From Acidobacteriota bacterium (GTDB taxonomy: Bacteria > Acidobacteriota > Terriglobia > Bryobacterales > Bryobacteraceae): a DNA stretch of 5,533 nucleotides. Every line of letters starts with the position of its first letter. Position 1 is the stretch's first letter. Location: NCBI GenBank assembly GCA_021788955.1, contig JAJYKC010000228.1, forward strand, positions 1 to 5,533. The letters are read 5' to 3'. The translations under genes were made by a program, and so were the position numbers. The notes beneath the pieces are model-generated. The model had not been told where the DNA came from. It did no database searches and saw only the letters and a program-made list of their open reading frames with translations. Positions 1 through 5,198 of the stretch are shown in pieces.

Positions 1-266
1 CCTCCGCCGCCCACGCCCTCGAACCGACCGTTCCACTCTCTCAAAGGCAGCCCCACAAAGATCCGCACCCGGTCCCCGCTCGGAGAATGCGTCAGCACCG
101 CCGTCACCCGGCAAAACGCGGGCGTCGCTCCGCTTGCCGCCTCCACCGCCGCCGACTCGATCGTTGTATCCGCAATCGCGACCGTTGCCAGGCTCTCGCA
201 AGGCCGCACCGGCGCCTGCGCCGCCGCTGCCACCGCCCCAATCACCAGCATCGCCACCACCCGCAT
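1..266 (-). CDS. Secreted tannase/feruloyl esterase-family hydrolase, N-terminal part (cut by left edge)
   Basis: The reading frame opens at ATG 266 and stays open for 88 codons to the left edge, so only the N-terminus is present. Residues 1 to about 17 form a Sec-type signal peptide: a short basic start (MR), a hydrophobic Val/Leu/Ala stretch and a plausible cleavage site after AQA. The mature start has CESLA (23-27), a DTTI segment (33-36), PAFCRVTAVL (49-58) and LPLREWNGRFEGVG (73-86). This CESLA, FCRV and W-N-G-(K/R)-F-x-G-V-G series is how the tannase/feruloyl esterase family (PF07519) begins. Members hydrolyse esters of hydroxylated aromatic acids outside the cytoplasm or in the periplasm; the family also includes MHETase. 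The catalytic Ser, Asp and His lie beyond the window. An AGGAGGA box 4 nt upstream fixes the start. It follows pobA by 19 bp and is probably co-transcribed with it, which suggests a 4-hydroxybenzoate- or protocatechuate-yielding ester as substrate (inference). Family call is firm; substrate is unknown. Confidence 0.85.
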   Translation of the reverse strand, partial: MRVVAMLVIGAVAAAAQAPVRPCESLATVAIADTTIESAAVEAASGATPAFCRVTAVLTHSPSGDRVRIFVGLPLREWNGRFEGVGGG

Positions 267-270
267 CACT

Positions 271-277
271 TCCTCCT
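271..277 (-). promoter_or_regulatory. Strong Shine-Dalgarno of the esterase gene
   Basis: AGGAGGA on the minus strand ends 4 nt before ATG 266, inside the 19-bp gap after the pobA stop. It is the best ribosome binding site in the window. It decides the esterase start and supports independent translation within a shared transcript. Confidence 0.8.
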
Positions 278-285
278 GCCCGCAC

Positions 286-1467
286 TTACTCCAACGGCAA
301 ACCCACGTAGTTCTCCGCCAGCGCCGTCATCGCCGCCCGCGAACTGGTCACGTATTCTAACTCCGCCAACTGCCTCCGGTAATCGAACGCATTCCCATCC
401 GGCGCGCGATGCAGCATCGTCGTCATCCACCAGGAAAACCGCTGCGCCTGCCACACCCGCCGCAAACACCGCTCCGAGTAACTGTTCAATAGTTCCTGCC
501 GCCCGGTCCGGTAGTAATTCTCCAACGCCCCAGCCAGCACCCACACATCCGCCACCGCCAGGTTCAACCCCTTCGCGCCTGTCGGCGGCACGATATGCGC
601 CGCATCGCCCGCCAAAAACAGACGCCCGTGCCGCATCGGTTCCACCACCGAACTCCGCATTCCAGTGACGCCCTTCTGCATCACGTTCCCGCGATTCGGC
701 CGCCAGCCATCAACCGTCGAAAGCCGCGCCGTCAGTTCCTCCCAAATCCTCTCATCCGGCCAACCTTCGATGTCCTCCTCCGGCGCGCACTGCAGGTACA
801 ACCGCGTCACCGCCGGCGACCGCATGCTGAACAACGCGAACCCGCGCTCGTGGAGCGAATACACCAGTTCCTCCGAACTCGGCGCCGCCCGCGCCAGAAT
901 TCCCAGCCACGCGAACGGATACTCGCGCTCATACACGCGCAAACACCCCTCGGGAATCGCCTGCCGGCACATCCCATGCGATCCGTCGCAACCCGCAACG
1001 AAATCGCACACCACCTCGCACTCTTCCCCATCCTTCCGGTACACCACGCGCGGCTGCGAATCAACGTCGCTAATCCTCAGCGCGTCGGCTTCGAATTCGA
1101 TAACCCGCCCGCTCGCCCGCCGCGCCGCGATCAGGTCCTTCACCACCTCGTTCTGCCCATACACAGTGATCGAACGGCCGCCCGTCAACTCCTCGAACCC
1201 GATATGCCGCCGCACACCCCCAAAGCTCAAGTAAATCCCCGCGTGCCGCAAACCCTCCCGCCCGAGTCGCCCGCCCACGCCGCTCTCGCGCATCAGGTCC
1301 ACCGTGCCCTGTTCCAGCACGCCGGCGCGCACCCGCTCAATCACGTACTCTTCGCTGCGCCGCTCAAGGATCACTGAATCGATCCCGTGGAGATGCAGCA
1401 AGTGGCCCAGCATCAGGCCCGCCGGACCGGCGCCCACAATGCCGGCCTGCGTGCGCACCCGCTTCAC
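286..1467 (-). CDS. pobA: 4-hydroxybenzoate 3-monooxygenase (p-hydroxybenzoate hydroxylase)
   Basis: A cytoplasmic FAD monooxygenase that converts 4-hydroxybenzoate to protocatechuate using NAD(P)H and O2. With the GTG start at 1467 it has 393 aa, against 394 for the Pseudomonas fluorescens enzyme. Residues 12-17 (GAGPAG) are the dinucleotide-binding motif, VRAGVLEQG (46-54) holds the conserved FAD-site Arg, and GDAAHIVPPTGAKGLNLA is the FAD/active-site signature near the C-terminal third. Substrate residues known from P. fluorescens are kept: Tyr201, Ser212, Arg214, Arg220 and Tyr222 correspond to Tyr204, Ser215, Arg217, Arg223 and Tyr225. Tyr385 is kept in the terminal AENYVGLP. The frame stays open upstream to an ATG at 1521, but that would add 18 unrelated residues inside pcaF. 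GTG 1467 has GGAG 5 nt upstream and forms a GTGA overlap with the pcaF stop. A second GTG at 1458 would give P. fluorescens numbering at the N-terminus but is badly spaced from GGAG. Identity is certain; the exact start is likely. Confidence 0.96.
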   Translation of the reverse strand: MKRVRTQAGIVGAGPAGLMLGHLLHLHGIDSVILERRSEEYVIERVRAGVLEQGTVDLMRESGVGGRLGREGLRHAGIYLSFGGVRRHIGFEELTGGRSITVYGQNEVVKDLIAARRASGRVIEFEADALRISDVDSQPRVVYRKDGEECEVVCDFVAGCDGSHGMCRQAIPEGCLRVYEREYPFAWLGILARAAPSSEELVYSLHERGFALFSMRSPAVTRLYLQCAPEEDIEGWPDERIWEELTARLSTVDGWRPNRGNVMQKGVTGMRSSVVEPMRHGRLFLAGDAAHIVPPTGAKGLNLAVADVWVLAGALENYYRTGRQELLNSYSERCLRRVWQAQRFSWWMTTMLHRAPDGNAFDYRRQLAELEYVTSSRAAMTALAENYVGLPLE

Positions 1468-2669
1468 ACCCGCTCCAGAATCGCCGCGATCCCTTGACCC
1501 ACGCCGATGCACATCGTACACAGCGCATACCGCCCGCCGCTCCGCGCCAGTTGATACATCGCCGTCGTCACCAGCCTTCCGCCGCTCGCGCCCAGCGGAT
1601 GCCCCAGCGCAATCGCGCCACCCTGCGCGTTCACCTGCGCCGCGTCCTCCGGCAACCCGAGTTCGCGAAGCACGGCCACCGCCTGCGCCGCGAACGCCTC
1701 ATTCAACTCGATCAAGTCCATCTGCGCCATCTTCAGCCCCGCGCGGTCCAGCGCCTTCCGCGACGCCGGCACGGGCCCCATCCCCATCACCCGCGGCGCC
1801 ACGCCCGCCACCGCCGACGCCACAAACCGCGCCCGCGGTATCAACCCGTACTTGCCCACCGCCGCTTCCGACCCGAGCAGCATCGCGCACGCCCCGTCGT
1901 TCACCCCCGACGCATTCCCCGCCGTCACCGTCCCATCCGCGCGCACCACCGGCTTCAACTGCGCCAAGCCCTCGATCGTCGTCTCCGGCCGCGGATGCTC
2001 ATCCAATGAAACCTCCGCCGCCGGCCCCTTCTTCCGCGCCACGGCCACCGGCACTATCTCCTCCGCCATCCACCCGTCGGCAATCGCCCTGGCCGCTCGC
2101 TGCTGGCTGCGAAACGCGAACGCATCCTGCGCCGCCCGCGAAATACCGTACTCGCTCGCCACATTCTCCGCTGTCTCCGGCATTGAATCCGTTCCGTACG
2201 CCGCCTTCATCCGCGAGTTCACAAACCGCCAACCGATGGTCGTGTCCTCCATCTTCTGCCCGCGCCCGAAAGCGTCCTCCGCCTTCCCCAACACAAACGG
2301 CGCCCGCGACATACTCTCGACGCCCCCCGCAATCACCAGTTCCGCTTCGCCGCTCACAATCGCCCGGCATCCGGAGGCGAACGCGTCCAGGCTCGACCCG
2401 CACAAACGGTTCACCGTCACGCCCGGCACTCGCTCCGGCAACCCCGCCAGCAGCAGAGCCATCCGCGCCACATTGCGGTTGTCCTCCCCCGCCTGGTTCG
2501 CGCAGCCGTAAATCACATCGTCCACCGCGCCCCAGTCCACGCCCGCATTCCGCTCGATCAGCGCCCGCAGCGGTGCCGCCGCCAAATCGTCCGTCCGCAC
2601 GCCCGCCAGCGCGCCTCCATAGCGTCCGAACGGCGTCCGGACCGCGTCGCAGAGATATGCCGTACTCAT
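1464..2669 (-). CDS. pcaF: Beta-ketoadipyl-CoA thiolase (3-oxoadipyl-CoA acetyltransferase)
   Basis: Catalyses the last step of the pathway: 3-oxoadipyl-CoA + CoA to succinyl-CoA + acetyl-CoA, in the cytoplasm. It has 401 aa, the same length as E. coli PaaJ, and is near-collinear with it. N-terminal features are RTPFGRYGGAL (11-21) and CANQAGEDNRNVARM (56-70), shared with PaaJ/PcaF and not typical of general acetoacetyl-CoA thiolases. The acyl-accepting Cys is Cys90 in NRLCGSS. C-terminal thiolase motifs are NEAFAAQA (323-330), GGAIALGHPLG with His357 (350-360) and CTMCIGVGQG with Cys387 (384-393). The ATG at 2669 is supported by the family N-terminus (x-C-D-x-x-R-T-P), but no Shine-Dalgarno sequence precedes it; the inverted repeat comes within one base of the start codon. 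It is the first gene of the predicted pcaF-pobA-esterase unit. A paaJ role in phenylacetate breakdown uses the same reaction and cannot be excluded by sequence alone, but the neighbours decide for pcaF. Confidence 0.96.
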   Translation of the reverse strand: MSTAYLCDAVRTPFGRYGGALAGVRTDDLAAAPLRALIERNAGVDWGAVDDVIYGCANQAGEDNRNVARMALLLAGLPERVPGVTVNRLCGSSLDAFASGCRAIVSGEAELVIAGGVESMSRAPFVLGKAEDAFGRGQKMEDTTIGWRFVNSRMKAAYGTDSMPETAENVASEYGISRAAQDAFAFRSQQRAARAIADGWMAEEIVPVAVARKKGPAAEVSLDEHPRPETTIEGLAQLKPVVRADGTVTAGNASGVNDGACAMLLGSEAAVGKYGLIPRARFVASAVAGVAPRVMGMGPVPASRKALDRAGLKMAQMDLIELNEAFAAQAVAVLRELGLPEDAAQVNAQGGAIALGHPLGASGGRLVTTAMYQLARSGGRYALCTMCIGVGQGIAAILERV

Positions 2670-2670
2670 G

Positions 2671-2700
2671 CCGATTATCGTTCACTTGTACGATAATCGG
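2671..2700. promoter_or_regulatory. Perfect inverted repeat, predicted PcaR operator of pcaF
   Basis: Arms CCGATTATCGT (2671-2681) and ACGATAATCGG (2690-2700) are exact reverse complements separated by 8 bp. Viewed as 10-bp half-sites they are spaced by 10 bp, 20 bp centre to centre. It fills most of the 40-bp pcaR-pcaF gap and stops one base before the pcaF ATG. The shared core CGATAATCG recurs at 3496-3504 before pcaI. From memory, Pseudomonas putida PcaR binds a site with the core CGATAATCG, and Acinetobacter PcaU binds 10-bp repeats including a palindrome spaced by 10 bp. An intrinsic terminator is unlikely because neither strand has a following T-run. Confidence 0.8.
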
Positions 2701-2713
2701 CGCGGCGAGTCAA
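2685..2713 (-). promoter_or_regulatory. Predicted sigma70-type promoter of pcaF
   Basis: On the minus strand TTGACT (2713-2708, 5 of 6 to TTGACA) overlaps the pcaR stop codon. It is followed by exactly 17 bp and TACAAG (2690-2685, 4 of 6 to TATAAT). The -10 box lies in the spacer of the inverted repeat, so a bound regulator would cover it. The predicted transcription start is near 2678, leaving a leader of only about 9 nt before the pcaF ATG. This is a prediction from spacing and hexamers. Confidence 0.55.
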
Positions 2714-3477
2714 GGCAGCATCTGCCCCAGCAGCCGCGCGTGGTCCTGCAACAAAGGCAGCACGCGCTCGCGCAGTTCCTTCTCCGACACCCGCGCCGCG
2801 TGTACGCCCGAATTCATCGCCGCCGCCACGCGCCCCGTCTGCGACACCACCGGAACCGCGATCGACCGCAGCCCAAGCTCCAGTTCCTCGTCCACCAGCG
2901 CGTACCCCCGCTCCCGCACCTCGCCAATCAAAGCCTGCAGCCGCTTCCGGCTCCGCACCGTCTTCGGCGTCAAGGCCTTCAACTCCACCTTCTTCAAATA
3001 CGCGCTCAATTCCTTCCCCGGCAGCGCCGCCAGCAAAACCCGCCCCATCGACGTGCAGTAAGCCGGCAGGCGGCTTCCCGCACCCAGGTCAATCGTCATC
3101 ACCCGCTTCGGCGCCGACCGCGCGAGATACACAATGTCCTCTCCCTCCAGCACGCTCACCGAACACGACTCGTGAATCTGCGCACTCAACTGCTCCAGCA
3201 CCGGCACCGCCAGCGCCGCCACCGAGTTCGAAGCCACGAAGGAAAACCCCAGCCGCAGCACCCGGGGTGTAAGTTGAAACGCCGGCCCCCGCCGCTCCGC
3301 GTAGCCCAGCTCTTCGAGCGTAATCAGCAACCGCCGCGTCGCCGCCCGCGATAGCCCGGTCTTCGCCGCTGCCTCGGAAACCGTCAGCCCACCCCGCGCC
3401 CCCGAGAACGCCTCGATCACCTGAAGCCCCCGCGCCAGCGACAATACGAAGTCCGGATCACCTTCGGGGAATGTCAT
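2710..3477 (-). CDS. pcaR: IclR-family transcriptional regulator of the protocatechuate/beta-ketoadipate genes (PcaR/PcaU type)
   Basis: With ATG 3477 it has 255 aa, a normal IclR length. The N-terminal winged helix-turn-helix spans about residues 11-70 and begins with the family-typical VLSLARGLQVIEAF (11-24), followed by LTVSEAAAKTGLSRAATRRLL (31-51) and the wing to FQLTPRVLRLG. The rest is the IclR effector-binding domain, with LPAYCTSMGRVLLA, a segment typical of the PcaR/PcaU/PobR branch. In relatives the effector is beta-ketoadipate (PcaR) or protocatechuate (PcaU); the sequence does not say which applies here. A GTG at 3507 would give 265 aa but would lie inside the predicted operator and adds residues without family match, so ATG 3477 is preferred; no clear Shine-Dalgarno supports either. 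It lies between two units that carry matching predicted operators, which fits control of both plus autoregulation. A PobR-like role on 4-hydroxybenzoate is the main alternative. Confidence 0.88.
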   Translation of the reverse strand: MTFPEGDPDFVLSLARGLQVIEAFSGARGGLTVSEAAAKTGLSRAATRRLLITLEELGYAERRGPAFQLTPRVLRLGFSFVASNSVAALAVPVLEQLSAQIHESCSVSVLEGEDIVYLARSAPKRVMTIDLGAGSRLPAYCTSMGRVLLAALPGKELSAYLKKVELKALTPKTVRSRKRLQALIGEVRERGYALVDEELELGLRSIAVPVVSQTGRVAAAMNSGVHAARVSEKELRERVLPLLQDHARLLGQMLP

Positions 3478-3494
3478 GTGTAAACCCAGCGTAG

Positions 3495-3507
3495 CCGATA
3501 ATCGCAC
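3495..3507 (+). promoter_or_regulatory. Predicted PcaR binding site upstream of pcaI and pcaR
   Basis: CCGATAATCGCAC contains CGATAATCG, the same 9-mer as both arms of the inverted repeat before pcaF. It also extends with CAC, as in the P. putida PcaR site as I recall it. It is centred about 57 bp upstream of the predicted pcaI transcription start, a usual activator position. It lies 18 bp upstream of the pcaR ATG on the other strand, so it could also serve autoregulation. Confidence 0.65.
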
Positions 3508-3522
3508 GCCCGGAGCCCCGCC

Positions 3523-3551
3523 TTGACTTCGCTACCCGCCCGGGTTCTAAT
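3523..3551 (+). promoter_or_regulatory. Predicted sigma70-type promoter of pcaIJH
   Basis: TTGACT (3523-3528, 5 of 6) is separated by 17 bp from TCTAAT (3546-3551, 5 of 6). The start of transcription is expected near 3557-3558, giving a leader of about 28 nt to the pcaI ATG. The TTG of the -35 box is also the first codon of the longest pcaI frame, and it is better read as promoter than as a start codon. The context GCCTTGACT is shared with the predicted pcaF promoter. Confidence 0.65.
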
Positions 3552-3552
3552 A

Positions 3553-3584
3553 CCGAATAACGCACAGACGAGCGTTAATCGCAC
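3553..3584 (+). promoter_or_regulatory. Pair of degenerate operator-like repeats between promoter and pcaI start
   Basis: CCGAATAACGCAC (3553-3565) and GCGTTAATCGCAC (3572-3584) match CCGATAATCGCAC (3495-3507) at 10 and 11 of 13 positions. All three are in the same direction. The pair starts 19 bp apart, close to two helical turns, and covers the predicted transcription start and early leader, ending one base before the pcaI ATG. They are likely secondary PcaR contacts. The short, degenerate match makes this less certain than the inverted repeat. Confidence 0.45.
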
Positions 3585-3585
3585 A

Positions 3586-4404
3586 ATGCCCTCGTTCCTC
3601 CTCCTGCCCGCCGCCGTTGAAGCGCTCATCCATGACGGGGACGTCGTCGCCCTCGAAGGCTTCACCCACCTCATCCCCTTCACGGCCGCCCACGAAATCA
3701 TCCGCCAACAGCGCCGCAATCTCACCCTCATCCGCATGACCCCCGACCTCGTCTACGACCAGATGATCGGCGCCGGCTGCGCCTCCAAACTCGTCTTTTC
3801 CTGGGGCGGCAACCCCGGCGTCGGCTCCCTCCACCGCCTTCGCGACGCAGTCGAAAACGCCTGGCCCAACCCCCTCGCCCTCGAAGAACACAGCCACGCC
3901 GCCATGGCCAACGCCTACGCGGCCGGCGCCTCCGGCATGCCCTGCGCCTTCTTCCGGGGCTATCTCGGCGTCGGCCTCCCCGACGTCAACCCCAACATCC
4001 GCTTCGTCCCCTGCCCCTTCACCGGCGAAACCCTCGCCTGCGTCCCCGCCCACCGTCCCGACGTCGCCGTCATCCACGCGCAAAAAGCAGACCGCGCCGG
4101 CAACGTACTCCTCGAAGGCATCGTCGGCGTCCAGAAGGAAGCCGTATTAGCCGCCCGCCGCTCCCTCGTCACCGTCGAAGAGATCGTCGACTCGCTCAAC
4201 CCCGCCAGCCCCAACTCCGTCGTCCTCCCCTGCTGGACCGTCACCGCAATCGCCCACTCACCCGGCGGCGCGCGCCCCTCCTACGCCCACGGCTACTATT
4301 CGCGCGACAATTCTTTCTATGTGAACTGGGACGCGATCTCCCGCGACCGCGCCTCCTTCACCGAGTGGATGAATGAGAACGTCCACGCCCGGCGCACCGC
4401 ATGA
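3586..4404 (+). CDS. pcaI: 3-oxoadipate CoA-transferase, subunit A
   Basis: Alpha subunit of the enzyme that moves CoA from succinyl-CoA to 3-oxoadipate, acting in the cytoplasm as a complex with the pcaJ product. It has 272 aa from ATG 3586. Class I CoA-transferase features are an N-terminal HDGDVVALEGFTHLIPF (16-32), MTPDLVYDQMIGAGCASKLV (51-70), FSWGGNPGVGS (71-81) and EEHSHAAMANAYAAGASG further on. Length and motifs fit the glutaconate CoA-transferase-like CatI/GctA type, longer than the classic P. putida PcaI of about 231 aa. The frame is open upstream to TTG 3523, but that codon is the predicted -35 box and the extra 21 residues have no family match. No clear Shine-Dalgarno precedes ATG 3586. 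The 3' end overlaps pcaJ by ATGA, which suggests translational coupling. Substrate choice (oxoadipate over glutaconate) is inferred from the neighbours; catI is an equally fair symbol. Confidence 0.92.
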   Translation: MPSFLLLPAAVEALIHDGDVVALEGFTHLIPFTAAHEIIRQQRRNLTLIRMTPDLVYDQMIGAGCASKLVFSWGGNPGVGSLHRLRDAVENAWPNPLALEEHSHAAMANAYAAGASGMPCAFFRGYLGVGLPDVNPNIRFVPCPFTGETLACVPAHRPDVAVIHAQKADRAGNVLLEGIVGVQKEAVLAARRSLVTVEEIVDSLNPASPNSVVLPCWTVTAIAHSPGGARPSYAHGYYSRDNSFYVNWDAISRDRASFTEWMNENVHARRTA

Positions 4405-5180
4405 ACTACTCCGCCAACGAAATGATGACCATCGCCGCCGCCCGCGCTCTCTCGGACCGCGACGTCTGCTTCGTCGGCATCGGCCTCCCCTCCGCCGCCT
4501 GCAACCTCGCCCGCCTCACTCACGCCCCCAGCCTCGTCCTCATCTACGAATCCGGCACCATCGCCACGCGCCCCTCCGTGCTCCCTCTCTCCATCGGCGA
4601 CGGCGAACTCTGCCGCACCGCCCTCACCACCGTCTCTGTCCCCGAAATGTTCCGCTACTGGCTGCAAGGCGGCCGCATCACCGTCGGCTTCCTCGGCGGT
4701 GCGCAGGTCGATCGCTTCGGCAACCTCAACAGCACCGTCATCGGCGAATACAGCCGTCCGAAAGTCCGTCTCCCCGGCGCGGGCGGAGCCACCGAAATCG
4801 CCACTTCCTGTGGCCGAATCTTCATCGTCATGCGCCACCACCCCCGCGCCATGGTCCGGAAACTCGACTTCCTCACCACTCTCGGCCACGGCCCCACCGG
4901 CGTCGAGCGCCGTCAACTCGGCCTCCAAACCGCCGGCCCCACCCTCCTCGTCACCGACCTCGCTATCCTCGAACCCCACGCCGAAACCAAGGAGTTCACT
5001 GTCACCTCCCTGCACCCCGGCGTCACGCGCGAGCAAGTCCGCGCCAACACCTCCTGGGACGTGAAATTCGCCGAGCCGCCAAACGAAACCGCGCCGCCCA
5101 CGGCGCTCGAACTCGAAACACTCCGCGACCTCAACGCCCGCACCGCCCAAGCCCACGGCGCCGCGCCCGCGCTCACCTGA
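4401..5180 (+). CDS. pcaJ: 3-oxoadipate CoA-transferase, subunit B
   Basis: Beta subunit of the same transferase, 259 aa. The likely catalytic glutamate that forms the enzyme-CoA thioester is Glu50 in LIYESGTIA (47-55), at the place of the E-x-G motif of class I beta subunits. CoA-site motifs are VGIGLPSAACNLA (25-37), GFLGGAQVDRFGNLN (96-110) and the glycine-rich GAGGATEIA (126-134). The length matches the CatJ/GctB type (about 256 aa) and not the short P. putida PcaJ (about 213 aa). The C-terminus keeps SLHPGVTREQV, common in this group, and ends in an Ala-rich tail. Translation starts within the pcaI stop (ATGA, 4401-4404) and has no Shine-Dalgarno of its own, so coupling is likely. pcaH follows after 18 bp. 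Identity as a CoA-transferase beta subunit is firm; the pathway assignment rests on context. Confidence 0.93.
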   Translation: MNYSANEMMTIAAARALSDRDVCFVGIGLPSAACNLARLTHAPSLVLIYESGTIATRPSVLPLSIGDGELCRTALTTVSVPEMFRYWLQGGRITVGFLGGAQVDRFGNLNSTVIGEYSRPKVRLPGAGGATEIATSCGRIFIVMRHHPRAMVRKLDFLTTLGHGPTGVERRQLGLQTAGPTLLVTDLAILEPHAETKEFTVTSLHPGVTREQVRANTSWDVKFAEPPNETAPPTALELETLRDLNARTAQAHGAAPALT

Positions 5181-5187
5181 ACCGCCA

Positions 5188-5192
5188 AAGGA
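5188..5192 (+). promoter_or_regulatory. Shine-Dalgarno of pcaH
   Basis: AAGGA lies 6 nt before ATG 5199 in the 18-bp gap after pcaJ. An ATG at 5194 in another frame is followed after one codon by TGA, so 5199 is the usable start. Confidence 0.65.
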
Positions 5193-5198
5193 AATGCC

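Noticed and set aside
595..1377. 260-codon open frame on the plus strand opposite pobA
   Set aside because: The His/Arg/Pro-rich translation mirrors pobA codons; there is no ribosome binding site or recognisable domain.
2671..2700. Inverted repeat as a rho-independent terminator of pcaR
   Set aside because: Neither strand has a T-run after the arms, the stem has only moderate GC, and it abuts the pcaF ATG. Its core recurs before pcaI as a single half-site.
1304..3061. 585-codon open frame on the plus strand
   Set aside because: It lies antisense to pobA, pcaF and pcaR, and its product is Pro/Ser/Arg-rich low-complexity sequence. It arises from the C-rich strand and has no family features.
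3505..3507. GTG at 3507 as the pcaR start
   Set aside because: It falls inside the predicted operator and adds ten residues before the family-typical N-terminus; ATG 3477 fits better.
3534..3545. Short inverted repeat ACCCG-CC-CGGGT in the pcaI promoter spacer
   Set aside because: Five-bp GC-only arms are expected by chance in DNA of this composition, and no second copy was seen before pcaF.
3523..3585. TTG at 3523 as the pcaI start
   Set aside because: The codon is the -35 box TTGACT of a well-spaced promoter, and the extra 21 residues do not resemble CoA-transferase N-termini.
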